This document shows, piece by piece, positions 54,522 to 61,726 of a stretch of 64,000 nucleotides of DNA. The DNA is taken from positions 1 through 64,000 of the forward strand of contig JBCCOS010000006.1 of the NCBI GenBank assembly GCA_039025235.1. The letters are read 5' to 3'. Below the pieces are notes generated by a model. It was not told the origin of the DNA, ran no database searches, and worked only from the letters and a program-made list of their open reading frames with translations. The position numbers and the translations under genes are program-made. How positions within the stretch are numbered: the stretch's first letter is position 1; the number at the start of each line of letters is the position of its first letter. This DNA is from MED-G105 sp039025235 (GTDB taxonomy: Bacteria; Pseudomonadota; Alphaproteobacteria; Caulobacterales; Parvularculaceae).

Positions 54522-54644
54522 ATGAAGCCGTCTTTTCGAGTTTTCGTATCGGTGTCTTTGTTCGCGATAACGTCCTGTGTTGCTTCTGATGCGAATGAGG
54601 TGGCCGAGGATTCGCCCCGTTTCATTGACCCCTTATTTTGTTAA
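54522..54644 (+). CDS. Possible 40-residue lipoprotein
   Basis: MKPSFRVFVSVSLFAITSC is a signal peptide with an ITSC lipobox, followed by a short acidic mature part ending PRFIDPLFC. AAAGGAAG lies eleven bases upstream. It could be a small lipoprotein or the 5' stump of a truncated gene, since a degenerate family A repeat starts right after the stop. Confidence 0.45.
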   Translation: MKPSFRVFVSVSLFAITSCVASDANEVAEDSPRFIDPLFC

Positions 54645-54648
54645 AAAG

Positions 54649-54743
54649 CATTTGCCGCGTATTAATTCAGTAACGGAATCGCTGAACGGCTTTATGTCTT
54701 TGATTTTTGAGCTTCTCTTAACGCGTCAGCGAATAGCCACTTA
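54649..54743 (+). repeat. Degenerate family A repeat
   Basis: GAACGGCTTTATGTCTTTGA and CTTCTCTTAACGC match the middle of family A (GAACGGCGCTTTAAGTCTTTGATT, TTCCTTAACGC), but the termini have decayed. Confidence 0.5.
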
Positions 54744-54768
54744 AACACGCACTTGAACTCCAAATGCT

Positions 54769-55128
54769 TCAGGCGGCAATAACCCGTTCCACCTCTTGTA
54801 CCAGATCTTTTAGATGGAATGGCTTTGACAGGACTTTTGCATCCTCAGGCGCCTTGTTGGCCGGATTCAAAGCGACGGCTGCAAAGCCAGTGATAAACAT
54901 TATTTTCATCTCAGCATCGATTTCGGCGGCCCGACGGGCCAGCTCGATACCATCCATGCCTGGCATGACAATATCCGTCAGTAAGAGATCAAATTCTCTT
55001 AATTGCAATTCAGTGAGCGCTTCGTCACCTTGGCTCGCATCAATCACCGCGTGCCCTGCGCGTTCAAGAGCTTTCTTAAGAAAGCTCCGCATTGAATCAT
55101 CGTCTTCCGCTAACAGTATGGCTGCCAT
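54769..55128 (-). CDS. cpdR: Cell-cycle response regulator CpdR
   Basis: A 119-residue single-domain receiver with DDD at 9-11, the phosphoacceptor D52 in LLTDIVMPGMDG, and K in LSKPFHL. The TDIVMPGMDGIELARRA region and its position divergent from N-formylglutamate amidohydrolase match alphaproteobacterial cpdR. In Caulobacter unphosphorylated CpdR primes ClpXP for degradation of CtrA and other substrates; that role is taken from the family. Confidence 0.9.
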   Translation of the reverse strand: MAAILLAEDDDSMRSFLKKALERAGHAVIDASQGDEALTELQLREFDLLLTDIVMPGMDGIELARRAAEIDAEMKIMFITGFAAVALNPANKAPEDAKVLSKPFHLKDLVQEVERVIAA

Positions 55129-55412
55129 TGATCTCTAGCCACTCCTTAAGCATCGCCAAGGTCACACTACGTGCCATTTAGACGCATCATTCCCACCATC
55201 ATACCAACGCCTTAGGGCATTTCGGCTGAGTCACGCAAATCTCGGGTCGCAAAAATCGTAATCAACTGAGTGGCGTTACTCTGTGTCCCGCCATAGAATA
55301 AGATTTTGCTTTGCTTTCTCTTACGTCTTTGCGCCAAATGACGGTACAACCGATGTTAAGAGTATGATGCAAAGATGAAGGAAAAATTTCACCTTACTCA
55401 CTCATAGGTGAT

Positions 55413-56432
55413 TTGTCCTTTTATCTGTTTGGGAAGTTTGGTGTGCAACGTCGAAAAAGATCAATTTCCGCATCTTCTCTGCGACCCAAGTCTGGCTCTA
55501 GGTCTGTTGTGAGCCCGTTATTAGCGACTGGTTCTGAGGCTGATGACGATGGTCTAAAACTTGGCGGTCAGGTGTTCGAGCTGCTGCGGCCTAAGGAACA
55601 ACAATCGCCAGTGATCTTTGCTTCGCCTCATTCCGGACGTCGTTATCCATCTGAATTCTTAGCGTTAAGTCGGCTTGATCGACATGCTTTAAGGCAATCC
55701 GAGGACGGGTATGTCGATATGCTATTCGATGCTGCGCCTCGATTTGGGGCACCGCTCATAAGGGCTTTGTTTCCCCGGGCGTATGTTGATGTTAACCGCG
55801 CGCGCGATGAAGTTGATCCACGAATGTTTGTTGAGCAAACGCCACCAAACCTCGATTCAAAATCAAATCGTGTCAGGGTCGGCCTCGGCGTCATTCCGAG
55901 GATAGTGGCTGATGGCCAGGATATTTATTCACGCAAGCTCAAATATCGCGATGCGAATAAGCGTCTTGAGATGTGTTATGATCCCTATCATAAGGCGCTT
56001 TCTGACCTCATTGAAGAAACCAAGACGATGTTTGGATGTGCCGTTCTGATCGATTGCCATTCAATGCCATCGGTTTGTGGGTCTCCTTTTCGGGCCGGCG
56101 ATCCGTCGATCGATTTTGTTTTGGGTGATCGGTATGGGGTGTCTTGTTCCGGTAGTTTGACCTGCATGGTGGAACAAGCATTTGCGGCCATGGGATACCG
56201 CGTGTCGCGAAACAGCCCATACGCCGGCGGGCATGTGGCGGCGTTTTATGGCCGCCCGGAAGCAGGCGTTCATGTTTTGCAGATCGAAATCAACCGAGGG
56301 TTATATCTCGACGAGACGCGTCTCACCCGTCACCATGGTTTTTCAAAATTGCGCGCTTCGATGGAAGAACTCATCGGATCATTAGTCAAAATCTCGCCGA
56401 TTTCTCTTAATCCAGCCTTGGCTGCCGAATAA
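55413..56432 (+). CDS. N-formylglutamate amidohydrolase family protein
   Basis: A protein of up to 339 residues. Family hallmarks are FASPHSGRRYPSEF (zinc-binding His), EDGYVDMLFDAAP, RAYVDVNRARDEVDP, IDCHSMPS and the HVLQIEINRGLYLDE tail. The family hydrolyses N-formylglutamate in histidine degradation, but in many alphaproteobacteria no other hut genes are nearby, as here, so the substrate is uncertain. The start is a TTG at 55413 or a later codon: the first 55 residues are basic and poorly conserved. The 3' end overlaps the minus-strand sRNA candidate's terminator. Confidence 0.88.
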   Translation: MSFYLFGKFGVQRRKRSISASSLRPKSGSRSVVSPLLATGSEADDDGLKLGGQVFELLRPKEQQSPVIFASPHSGRRYPSEFLALSRLDRHALRQSEDGYVDMLFDAAPRFGAPLIRALFPRAYVDVNRARDEVDPRMFVEQTPPNLDSKSNRVRVGLGVIPRIVADGQDIYSRKLKYRDANKRLEMCYDPYHKALSDLIEETKTMFGCAVLIDCHSMPSVCGSPFRAGDPSIDFVLGDRYGVSCSGSLTCMVEQAFAAMGYRVSRNSPYAGGHVAAFYGRPEAGVHVLQIEINRGLYLDETRLTRHHGFSKLRASMEELIGSLVKISPISLNPALAAE

Positions 56433-56507
56433 AAAAACCGCGAAGATAAACTTCGCGGTTAAGTTCTTAGGGAGGAAACGCCCGAAAGGGCGGCGACTAA
56501 AAAGTCA
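56431..56507 (-). ncRNA. mmgR: MmgR/alpha-r8-like small RNA
   Basis: Read on the minus strand, a short transcript can be drawn: GACTTTTTAGTC hairpin, CGCCCTTTCGGGCG hairpin, an unpaired TTTCCTCCCT, then a perfect terminator stem CTTCGCGGTT/AACCGCGAAG followed by seven T. The unpaired UUUCCUCCCU stretch and a length of about 77 nt are features I recall for the alphaproteobacterial MmgR (suhB/alpha-r8) sRNA. The U-tract exists only on this strand. Exact ends are inferred. Confidence 0.75.
56436..56460 (-). terminator. Rho-independent terminator of the small RNA
   Basis: A ten-base-pair perfect stem (AACCGCGAAG / CTTCGCGGTT) with a five-base loop. On the minus strand it is followed by a run of T, as needed for intrinsic termination. 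On the plus strand it lies just after the amidohydrolase stop but lacks a downstream T-run. Confidence 0.85.
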
Positions 56508-56833
56508 CAATTAACATTAACGCAAAATATTTTGCGCCGCAACATATTTTTGCATCGCAGCACATTTTTCTGAATAGTGTGATACGGGATCTATGAGGCT
56601 ACAGGGTCTATCAGAATGGGATGTATTAAGGGCCTATTTGTGGGAACCGATTGGACATAGACGTAAAGGTCAGCGCTTGCCTCAAATTGCTGTGCCGATT
56701 ACGTGACTGTTTAGGAATTGCATCTCATCGCTGCCTTTCAAATTCAAAAGACGGGTTGGAGGCGGAAAATACCTAGCCCAGCAGATGGATCTGGTGCACA
56801 TCTCCTACAAAAATGTCGATTGAGGAGTAGAGA
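56508..56833. other. Small RNA upstream region and glycosyltransferase leader
   Basis: About 325 bp with no gene. It should hold the leftward small-RNA promoter (AT-rich 56510-56550, with a palindromic GCAAAATATTTTGC) and the rightward glycosyltransferase promoter. A GAGGAG ribosome-binding site is at 56821-56827. Confidence 0.4.
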
Positions 56834-58069
56834 TTGACCGAGGCCGAAAAAAAAAGCGTTACACTAACGAAAGATCCTCTCCACGGTTCGGAAATGAGTC
56901 AGTATGCGGATGTGCCGACCAAAGTGGGGCGGTTTGCGAAGATCAAGAACGGTGTGGGCCGATTAACGCGCCCAAAGCAACGTTTTCCGATGCCTGCAGG
57001 GGTGGAAGAAGGTGGGTTGCGCATCGCCATAGCAACTGATGCTTGGAAACCGCAAGTCAATGGTGTGGTGCGTGCGCTTGATACGCTAGGACAAATTTTA
57101 GAGGGCTTCGGTAACGAGGTGCTGTATATCACACCCGAAAAATTTCACTCCGTGCCCTTACCATCCTATTCCGAGATCCGTCTTGCGATACTGCCTAATC
57201 GCCGTGTTGCAAAAATGATTAATGATTTCAAGCCCGACGCTATTCATATCGCGACAGAAGGGCCGATCGGTCGCGCCACACGTCGATTTTGCAAACGTCG
57301 CAGGTATCCTTTCACCACCAGTTTTCATACCCGTTTCGCTGAATATGCGAATGCCCGCTGGGGTATACCATTGGGGTGGGGCTATTCCATCTTGAGGGAC
57401 TTTCATAAAGATGGCGAAACCATGATGGTTGCGACGCAAGGAATGATGGATGAAATGGCGGCACGTGGCTTTAAGAGCATGAAACTCTGGCCGCGGGGCG
57501 TTGATCTTGAACAATTCAGTGTGGCCCCCAGTGATATTCTCGACGATTTTCCTGCACCAAGATGGTTGTATGTCGGGCGTATCGCGGTGGAAAAGAGTAT
57601 CGAGGATTTCTTAGAGATGGATTTACCCGGATCTAAGATTGTTGTGGGCGACGGTCCTCAGCGAGAGGAGTTAGAGCAGAAATATCCAGATGCCTATTTT
57701 TTGGGCTCGAAACATGGTGCTGATCTTACGAACCACTATCGCGCTGCCGATGTTTTTGTGTTTCCGTCGCGTACGGATACATTTGGTCTTGTAAACGTAG
57801 AGGCCTTGGCCTGTGGTATTCCAGTTGCGGCGTATCCTGTGAGAGGGCCGCTAGAGATATTTGACGGCGCACCAAAAACCTGTGGCGCTCTTAATGAAAA
57901 CCTCGAAACGGCCTGTCGTGACGCACTAGAGCATCGCGATACCGCGGCCTGCCGAGACTGGGCTGAAAACTTTTCTTGGGATGCGGCGTCACGGCATTTT
58001 ATTGCCAACCTCGAAACACCGGGGTTCGATGAAGAATTCTGGCTTCGGTCTGCACGTATGGTGGACTAG
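56834..58069 (+). CDS. Family 4 (group 1) glycosyltransferase
   Basis: A 411-residue GT-B enzyme. An N-terminal Rossmann domain starts LRIAIATDAWKPQVNGVVRAL (about 62-82), and HIATEGPIGRATRRF follows. The C-terminal domain has RWLYVGRIAVEKSIEDFL and the donor-site TDTFGLVNVEALACGIPV with the EX7E-type glutamates. It resembles glycolipid or alpha-mannosyltransferase GT4 enzymes. TTG 56834 is used because GAGGAG lies just upstream; the first conserved motif starts at about 62, so ATG 56894 is also possible. Confidence 0.88.
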   Translation: MTEAEKKSVTLTKDPLHGSEMSQYADVPTKVGRFAKIKNGVGRLTRPKQRFPMPAGVEEGGLRIAIATDAWKPQVNGVVRALDTLGQILEGFGNEVLYITPEKFHSVPLPSYSEIRLAILPNRRVAKMINDFKPDAIHIATEGPIGRATRRFCKRRRYPFTTSFHTRFAEYANARWGIPLGWGYSILRDFHKDGETMMVATQGMMDEMAARGFKSMKLWPRGVDLEQFSVAPSDILDDFPAPRWLYVGRIAVEKSIEDFLEMDLPGSKIVVGDGPQREELEQKYPDAYFLGSKHGADLTNHYRAADVFVFPSRTDTFGLVNVEALACGIPVAAYPVRGPLEIFDGAPKTCGALNENLETACRDALEHRDTAACRDWAENFSWDAASRHFIANLETPGFDEEFWLRSARMVD

Positions 58070-58460
58070 GTGGTTAGCCCCGGAAAGTGATGGACTGGAT
58101 TATCGATGAACCGTTTTGGCTGTTCGGTGTCGCTTTATCGCAGGTCGTTCTTAATCACCTGTTTCAGAATTAGACCGTTTGCGTGGGGCTTGTTCCGTTT
58201 TGGAGCAACTCTATTTCAATCGCTTGAATTTAATTGTTTCCAGAGCACTGAAAATACGGCGCCCACGCTTCTACGGAGAAATAAAGTGAGGGTTTAACCC
58301 CTTGTTTTCCTCGCTTTTTTGGTTTGATTGTCTCGTGCAGATTGTCTTCATGCTTTCCGGCACGCCCTTTGCCTATCTCCCCTCGACAACCACGGCGGAA
58401 GGTACCGGAGAAGACTTCTCCAACGTCCGCCTTAGTGTTCGTGGAAGAGGAGGAGGTATA
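58070..58460. other. Leader region of the praR-like gene
   Basis: About 390 bp. The frame of the XRE gene continues upstream to 58302, but the AGGAGGTATA site marks the real start at 58461, so most of this is probably a long 5' leader or promoter. GAGGGTTTAACCCCTTG at about 58288 could form a small stem. I see no gene. Confidence 0.45.
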
Positions 58461-58853
58461 ATGACCCATCCGGTCGATCTTTATGTCGGCAAACGTTTGC
58501 GCCAGCGGCGTCGTTTGTTGGGACTAACACAACAAAAGCTTGCTGATGCGGTTTCAATTCGTTTCCAGCAAATCCAAAAATACGAGAGCGGAGCAAATCG
58601 GATTTCAGCGTCTAGGCTTTGGGCGTTGGCAAAAGCCTTAGAAGTTCCGGTGGCGTACTTTTTCGAAGGGGTCGATGCAGACGAGCAGCCCGGTGAAGGT
58701 GTCATCAATGGGAACGGCTCTCACGAGCAAGCGGCCCATGACGTATTTCAGAAGAAAGATACCATCGATTTGGTACGCGCATACTATCGTCTCAATGAAG
58801 AACCGAGGCGGCGGTTGCTTGATCTTGCAAAGGCAATGTCTGGCGAGATGTAG
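58461..58853 (+). CDS. XRE-family regulator, PraR-like
   Basis: A 130-residue DNA-binding protein. A helix-turn-helix of the Cro/CI type lies at about 9-65 (YVGKRLRQRRRLLGLTQQKL, then FQQIQKYESGANRISASRLW and VPVAYFFEG). A C-terminal helical tail ends RLLDLAKAMSGEM. This pattern is common in alphaproteobacteria as PraR and relatives, which regulate symbiosis, quorum-related and stress genes in some species. ATG 58461 has a near-perfect AGGAGGTATA site. Confidence 0.85.
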   Translation: MTHPVDLYVGKRLRQRRRLLGLTQQKLADAVSIRFQQIQKYESGANRISASRLWALAKALEVPVAYFFEGVDADEQPGEGVINGNGSHEQAAHDVFQKKDTIDLVRAYYRLNEEPRRRLLDLAKAMSGEM

Positions 58854-58881
58854 TGATCTGCGTGCTTGGACTTTCGGTGTC

Positions 58882-58984
58882 TAAAGCATTTCCAAGCCAA
58901 GTGTGTGCGGTTGGCGTCAAGGAAATGCGTAAAATCAAAAACTTAAAGCGCCCTTGTGATTCCAATTGAAACGGAAGCGCTTTA
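58882..58984 (-). mobile_element. Family A twin-hairpin element (A5)
   Basis: A 103-bp reverse copy, TAAAGCATTTCCAAGCCAAG ... GGAAGCGCTTTA, bounded by TA, between praR-like and hisN-like genes. Confidence 0.9.
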
Positions 58985-59156
58985 AGCGCTCCAGGATTTT
59001 GTAATCAATGGAAAACCGACTTGCGGTCGTGTCACCGCGGGGCGGTTTTTATTTTTGAGTCTGAATACTGTTCATCTCAATTTATTCGCGCTCTTGGTGA
59101 GAATGTGCGTGGATGACATGCTTGTTTTTCTATCCTCATGCCGTCATTGTCCCGTG

Positions 59157-60005
59157 ATGCACAATCACTCTTTTAAACTGACATCTGAATTCGCTGATCG
59201 ACTTGCGGACATGGCTTTATCGAAAACGCTACCGCTATTTCGCTCGGATCTTACGGTCGACAACAAAAGTGCTTCGGCTTTTGATCCGGTTACGGATGCT
59301 GATCGTCAAGCGGAACAAATCCTGCGCCAAGAAATTGAAAAGCAGTTTCCAAATCATGGTATTGTTGGAGAGGAATTCGGGTCAAAGAATGCTGACGCGT
59401 CGCTACGCTGGGTGCTTGACCCTATTGATGGCACTAAGGCCTTCATTACGGGCATTCCAACTTGGACGACACTTATAGGATTTGAGCAGAACGCGACGCC
59501 CATTTTTGGTCTGGTTGATCAACCATTTACAGGTGACCGGTGGTTTGGCGGATTGCTCGATGATGATAAAGACGCCAATACCAATAGTGATACAACGAAC
59601 GCTTTCCATCGGCGTCAGGGAAAAACACGCTCAATTAATGTAAGCTCCTGCACCGCACTTTCCGAGGCACGTTTAACGACAACTGACCCTCGAAGTGATG
59701 GGTATTTCACGCCACCGGAAGCTAACGCTTTCGCTGCTGTGGCGTCGCGAACCAAATTACAACGATTTGGCTTGGATGCTTATGGGTATGCGTTGGTTGC
59801 CGAGGGGCAATTTGATTTGGCAGTTGAAGCGGGGTTGGCGTGTTACGATTACTCCGCACCCGTTGCGTTAGTGCGGGCTGCGGGCGGTGTCGTGACGGAC
59901 TGGCGGGGGAAGGCGCCTGGCGCGGATGATACGGGTCGAATTATTGCTGCTGCAACCGAAAGCTTGCATGCTGAGGCATTGGAGATTTTATCAAAGGTCC
60001 CTTAA
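59157..60005 (+). CDS. hisN: Inositol-monophosphatase family, histidinol-phosphatase type
   Basis: A 282-residue phosphatase. The metal-binding motifs are EEFG (IVGEEFGS), DPIDGTKAFITG and the C-terminal YDYSAPVALVRAAGG. The DPIDGTKAFITGIPTW form is that of HisN-type histidinol-phosphatases rather than SuhB, so dephosphorylation of histidinol phosphate is the best guess. ATG 59157 aligns with the family N-terminus; the frame extends back to 59055 without a better site. Confidence 0.82.
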   Translation: MHNHSFKLTSEFADRLADMALSKTLPLFRSDLTVDNKSASAFDPVTDADRQAEQILRQEIEKQFPNHGIVGEEFGSKNADASLRWVLDPIDGTKAFITGIPTWTTLIGFEQNATPIFGLVDQPFTGDRWFGGLLDDDKDANTNSDTTNAFHRRQGKTRSINVSSCTALSEARLTTTDPRSDGYFTPPEANAFAAVASRTKLQRFGLDAYGYALVAEGQFDLAVEAGLACYDYSAPVALVRAAGGVVTDWRGKAPGADDTGRIIAAATESLHAEALEILSKVP

Positions 60006-60060
60006 ATCGACATAGTTGGTCTGGATAACAGACCGCTCAAAGGTTTGAGTATCATGACCA

Positions 60061-60297
60061 TAGAGCTTTTTGTGTTCCGATGGAATCGGAACGCCGCTCT
60101 AAAGCGCCTCCATTTCAATTGGAATCAGAACGGCGCTTTAAGTCGTTGATTTTACACATTTCCTTAACGCCAACCGCACACACTTGGCTTGGAAATGCTT
60201 TAGGTCCTTGTTTTGTCGGACGAACAATTGTTCGACCTATTGCCGCGTTGATGGACGGGAACTATCAACCGATCACACTGATCGGCGAAGCGCTTTA
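60061..60297 (+). mobile_element. Family C element interrupted by a family A element (C3)
   Basis: The C sequence begins TAGAGCTTTTTGTGTTCC, is cut after GGAACGCCGCTCTA at 60101, and resumes GGTCCTTGTTTTGTCGG at 60203, running to GCGCTTTA at 60297. Its total of 237 bp minus the inserted 101 bp equals 136 bp, the exact length of copy C2. The insertion leaves TA on both sides of A6. Confidence 0.92.
60100..60202 (+). mobile_element. Family A twin-hairpin element nested in C3 (A6)
   Basis: A 103-bp A copy (TAAAGCGCCTCCATTTC ... GGAAATGCTTTA) inserted into the C element at its CTCTA/AGTCC linker. The TA is duplicated at both junctions. Confidence 0.93.
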
Positions 60298-60341
60298 GGT
60301 TGAACCTTGCGCGTTGCTCAGTGGCGCAATCGTAGCATTTT

Positions 60342-60653
60342 TTATAATGCCTCTGCCAGCAAGTTTAGTCTATTGGTGGCGTCTTCCAATGCAGTGTTGG
60401 CCTCTCTTAATGCCCCAGGGGCCAGCTCATCTGCCTCACGCATTCTCGCGTCTTTGATTTCGAGGAGCTCATCGCAAATTGTTAAGCTTGCCAAAAGCAT
60501 CAATCGTGCCTCACCAATTTGACCAAGGCTATCTGCCAAATGCTTCACATGTGAATCGAGATAAACGGCTAAATTATGAAGGCGTTGTTCCTGCCCGTCC
60601 TCGCATGCCACGCGATAGCTATGATTATTTATATCTAAGTCGACTTCTGCCAT
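60342..60653 (-). CDS. zapA: Cell-division protein ZapA
   Basis: A 103-residue FtsZ-ring stabiliser. The N-terminal part reads VDLDINNHSYRVACEDGQEQ, followed by RLHNLAVYLDSHVKHLADS and a C-terminal coiled coil (RMREADELAPGALREANTAL). These are typical of ZapA. ATG 60653. It lies 83 bp downstream of the DUF4164 gene on the same strand, a usual alphaproteobacterial pair. Confidence 0.9.
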   Translation of the reverse strand: MAEVDLDINNHSYRVACEDGQEQRLHNLAVYLDSHVKHLADSLGQIGEARLMLLASLTICDELLEIKDARMREADELAPGALREANTALEDATNRLNLLAEAL

Positions 60654-60736
60654 TACATGTCTTTCAATCAGACCGTGTTAAGTCCTGGGTTAAAAGAAAG
60701 GTTGCGGGCGATTCCAAGGGGAACGTTACCGCTGGA

Positions 60737-61144
60737 CTATGCTTTCTTATTGTCCTTTTGTTCTTCACCACTGATAAGTGTCGTATCAGCGCTATCCTTT
60801 GAGATTGATGTCGCGCGCAACGTCCCAATGATGTCATGCAGGTCTTTCGTTGCAGTATTCAGGCGCATTGCAGCATCGTCTGTGCACCGGCGCGCAATGC
60901 CAATTTGCTTTGATATTTCGGCGTCGCTCTCCTGACGTTCTGCGACGATCTGCGCTCGTTCTGAGAGCTTTTTCTCGACGGTGGCAAGCGCGGTATTTAG
61001 TCTTTTCAGAGCGATTGATATATCGATGGCGCTTCCTGATGTCCTTGTCCCGTGCTCAGAGCCACCTCTGATCGTGTTCTCAGTAGGTGTTTCAGACGGT
61101 GACTCAGACGGTGTTTCAGACGGGGGTTTTGTGTTCCCAACCAT
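60737..61144 (-). CDS. DUF4164-type coiled-coil protein
   Basis: A 135-residue protein. A Ser/Glu/Thr/Pro repeat (PSETPSESPSETPTEN) at the N-terminus comes from 12-bp tandem DNA repeats. It is followed by a helical coiled coil (ALKRLNTALATVEKKLSERA) with heptad spacing, as in DUF4164 proteins found upstream of zapA. Its exact role is unknown; cell division is suggested by context. Confidence 0.75.
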   Translation of the reverse strand: MVGNTKPPSETPSESPSETPTENTIRGGSEHGTRTSGSAIDISIALKRLNTALATVEKKLSERAQIVAERQESDAEISKQIGIARRCTDDAAMRLNTATKDLHDIIGTLRATSISKDSADTTLISGEEQKDNKKA

Positions 61145-61726
61145 TTTTAAATTTCATCCACCCAAAAAGCGCTGTGACCTTGCGTAATGAACTCCAGAAA
61201 ATGAACCACACACGTTACGCCTCCAGAACAGAAGATGAAGGTGAACCGAGGGTCGTACCGTGTCCAGCTCTAAATGCTGTTGAGATAATGACCATATATA
61301 TATGATTCTTATCAACTTTATTCCATTCATCTATTAAAACTTGGAGAGTGACTCTCGGATAGGCATGTGCAGTTACCATTCTCGCCCATTCGCCACGGAA
61401 AAGAACCGCGAATAAATAAAACCCTTAAACAACGCATGACATCTAATTTAATACGCTGTGATTTGTGTTCCACCGATAGCGCGCCATAACAATCGCGTTG
61501 TGATCTGTTTTTGCAAGCTTTCTAGCGACAGGACTTGACCGTGAATGGTGCGCACGGCATGAGGTGCACGCGGGATTGGTGTCGGGTTCCTAAACGTTAT
61601 TGATCTTCCGAAATCTAGAACTGTTTTGGGCTTTTATATCTCGTTAGGCCGCATTTTTTGCCTGCATCCCGCGCAAGATATGAATGACGATGTGTCTTAA
61701 CCTCAACACCTCAATAAGGATGTTCA
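61145..61726. other. Divergent DUF4164/tkt intergenic region
   Basis: About 580 bp with no convincing gene. Promoters for the leftward DUF4164-zapA pair and rightward tkt-gap must be here. CATATATATATG near 61291 and several AT-rich stretches are candidates but not assignable. The short ORF at 61201 (34 codons) has no ribosome-binding site. Confidence 0.4.

Noticed and set aside
60298..60341. Possible 6S RNA downstream of zapA
   Set aside because: Some bacteria have ssrS here, but the space is too short and is filled by repeat elements.
61201..61305. Short ORF upstream of tkt
   Set aside because: No ribosome-binding site and no protein-like features; it is probably chance.
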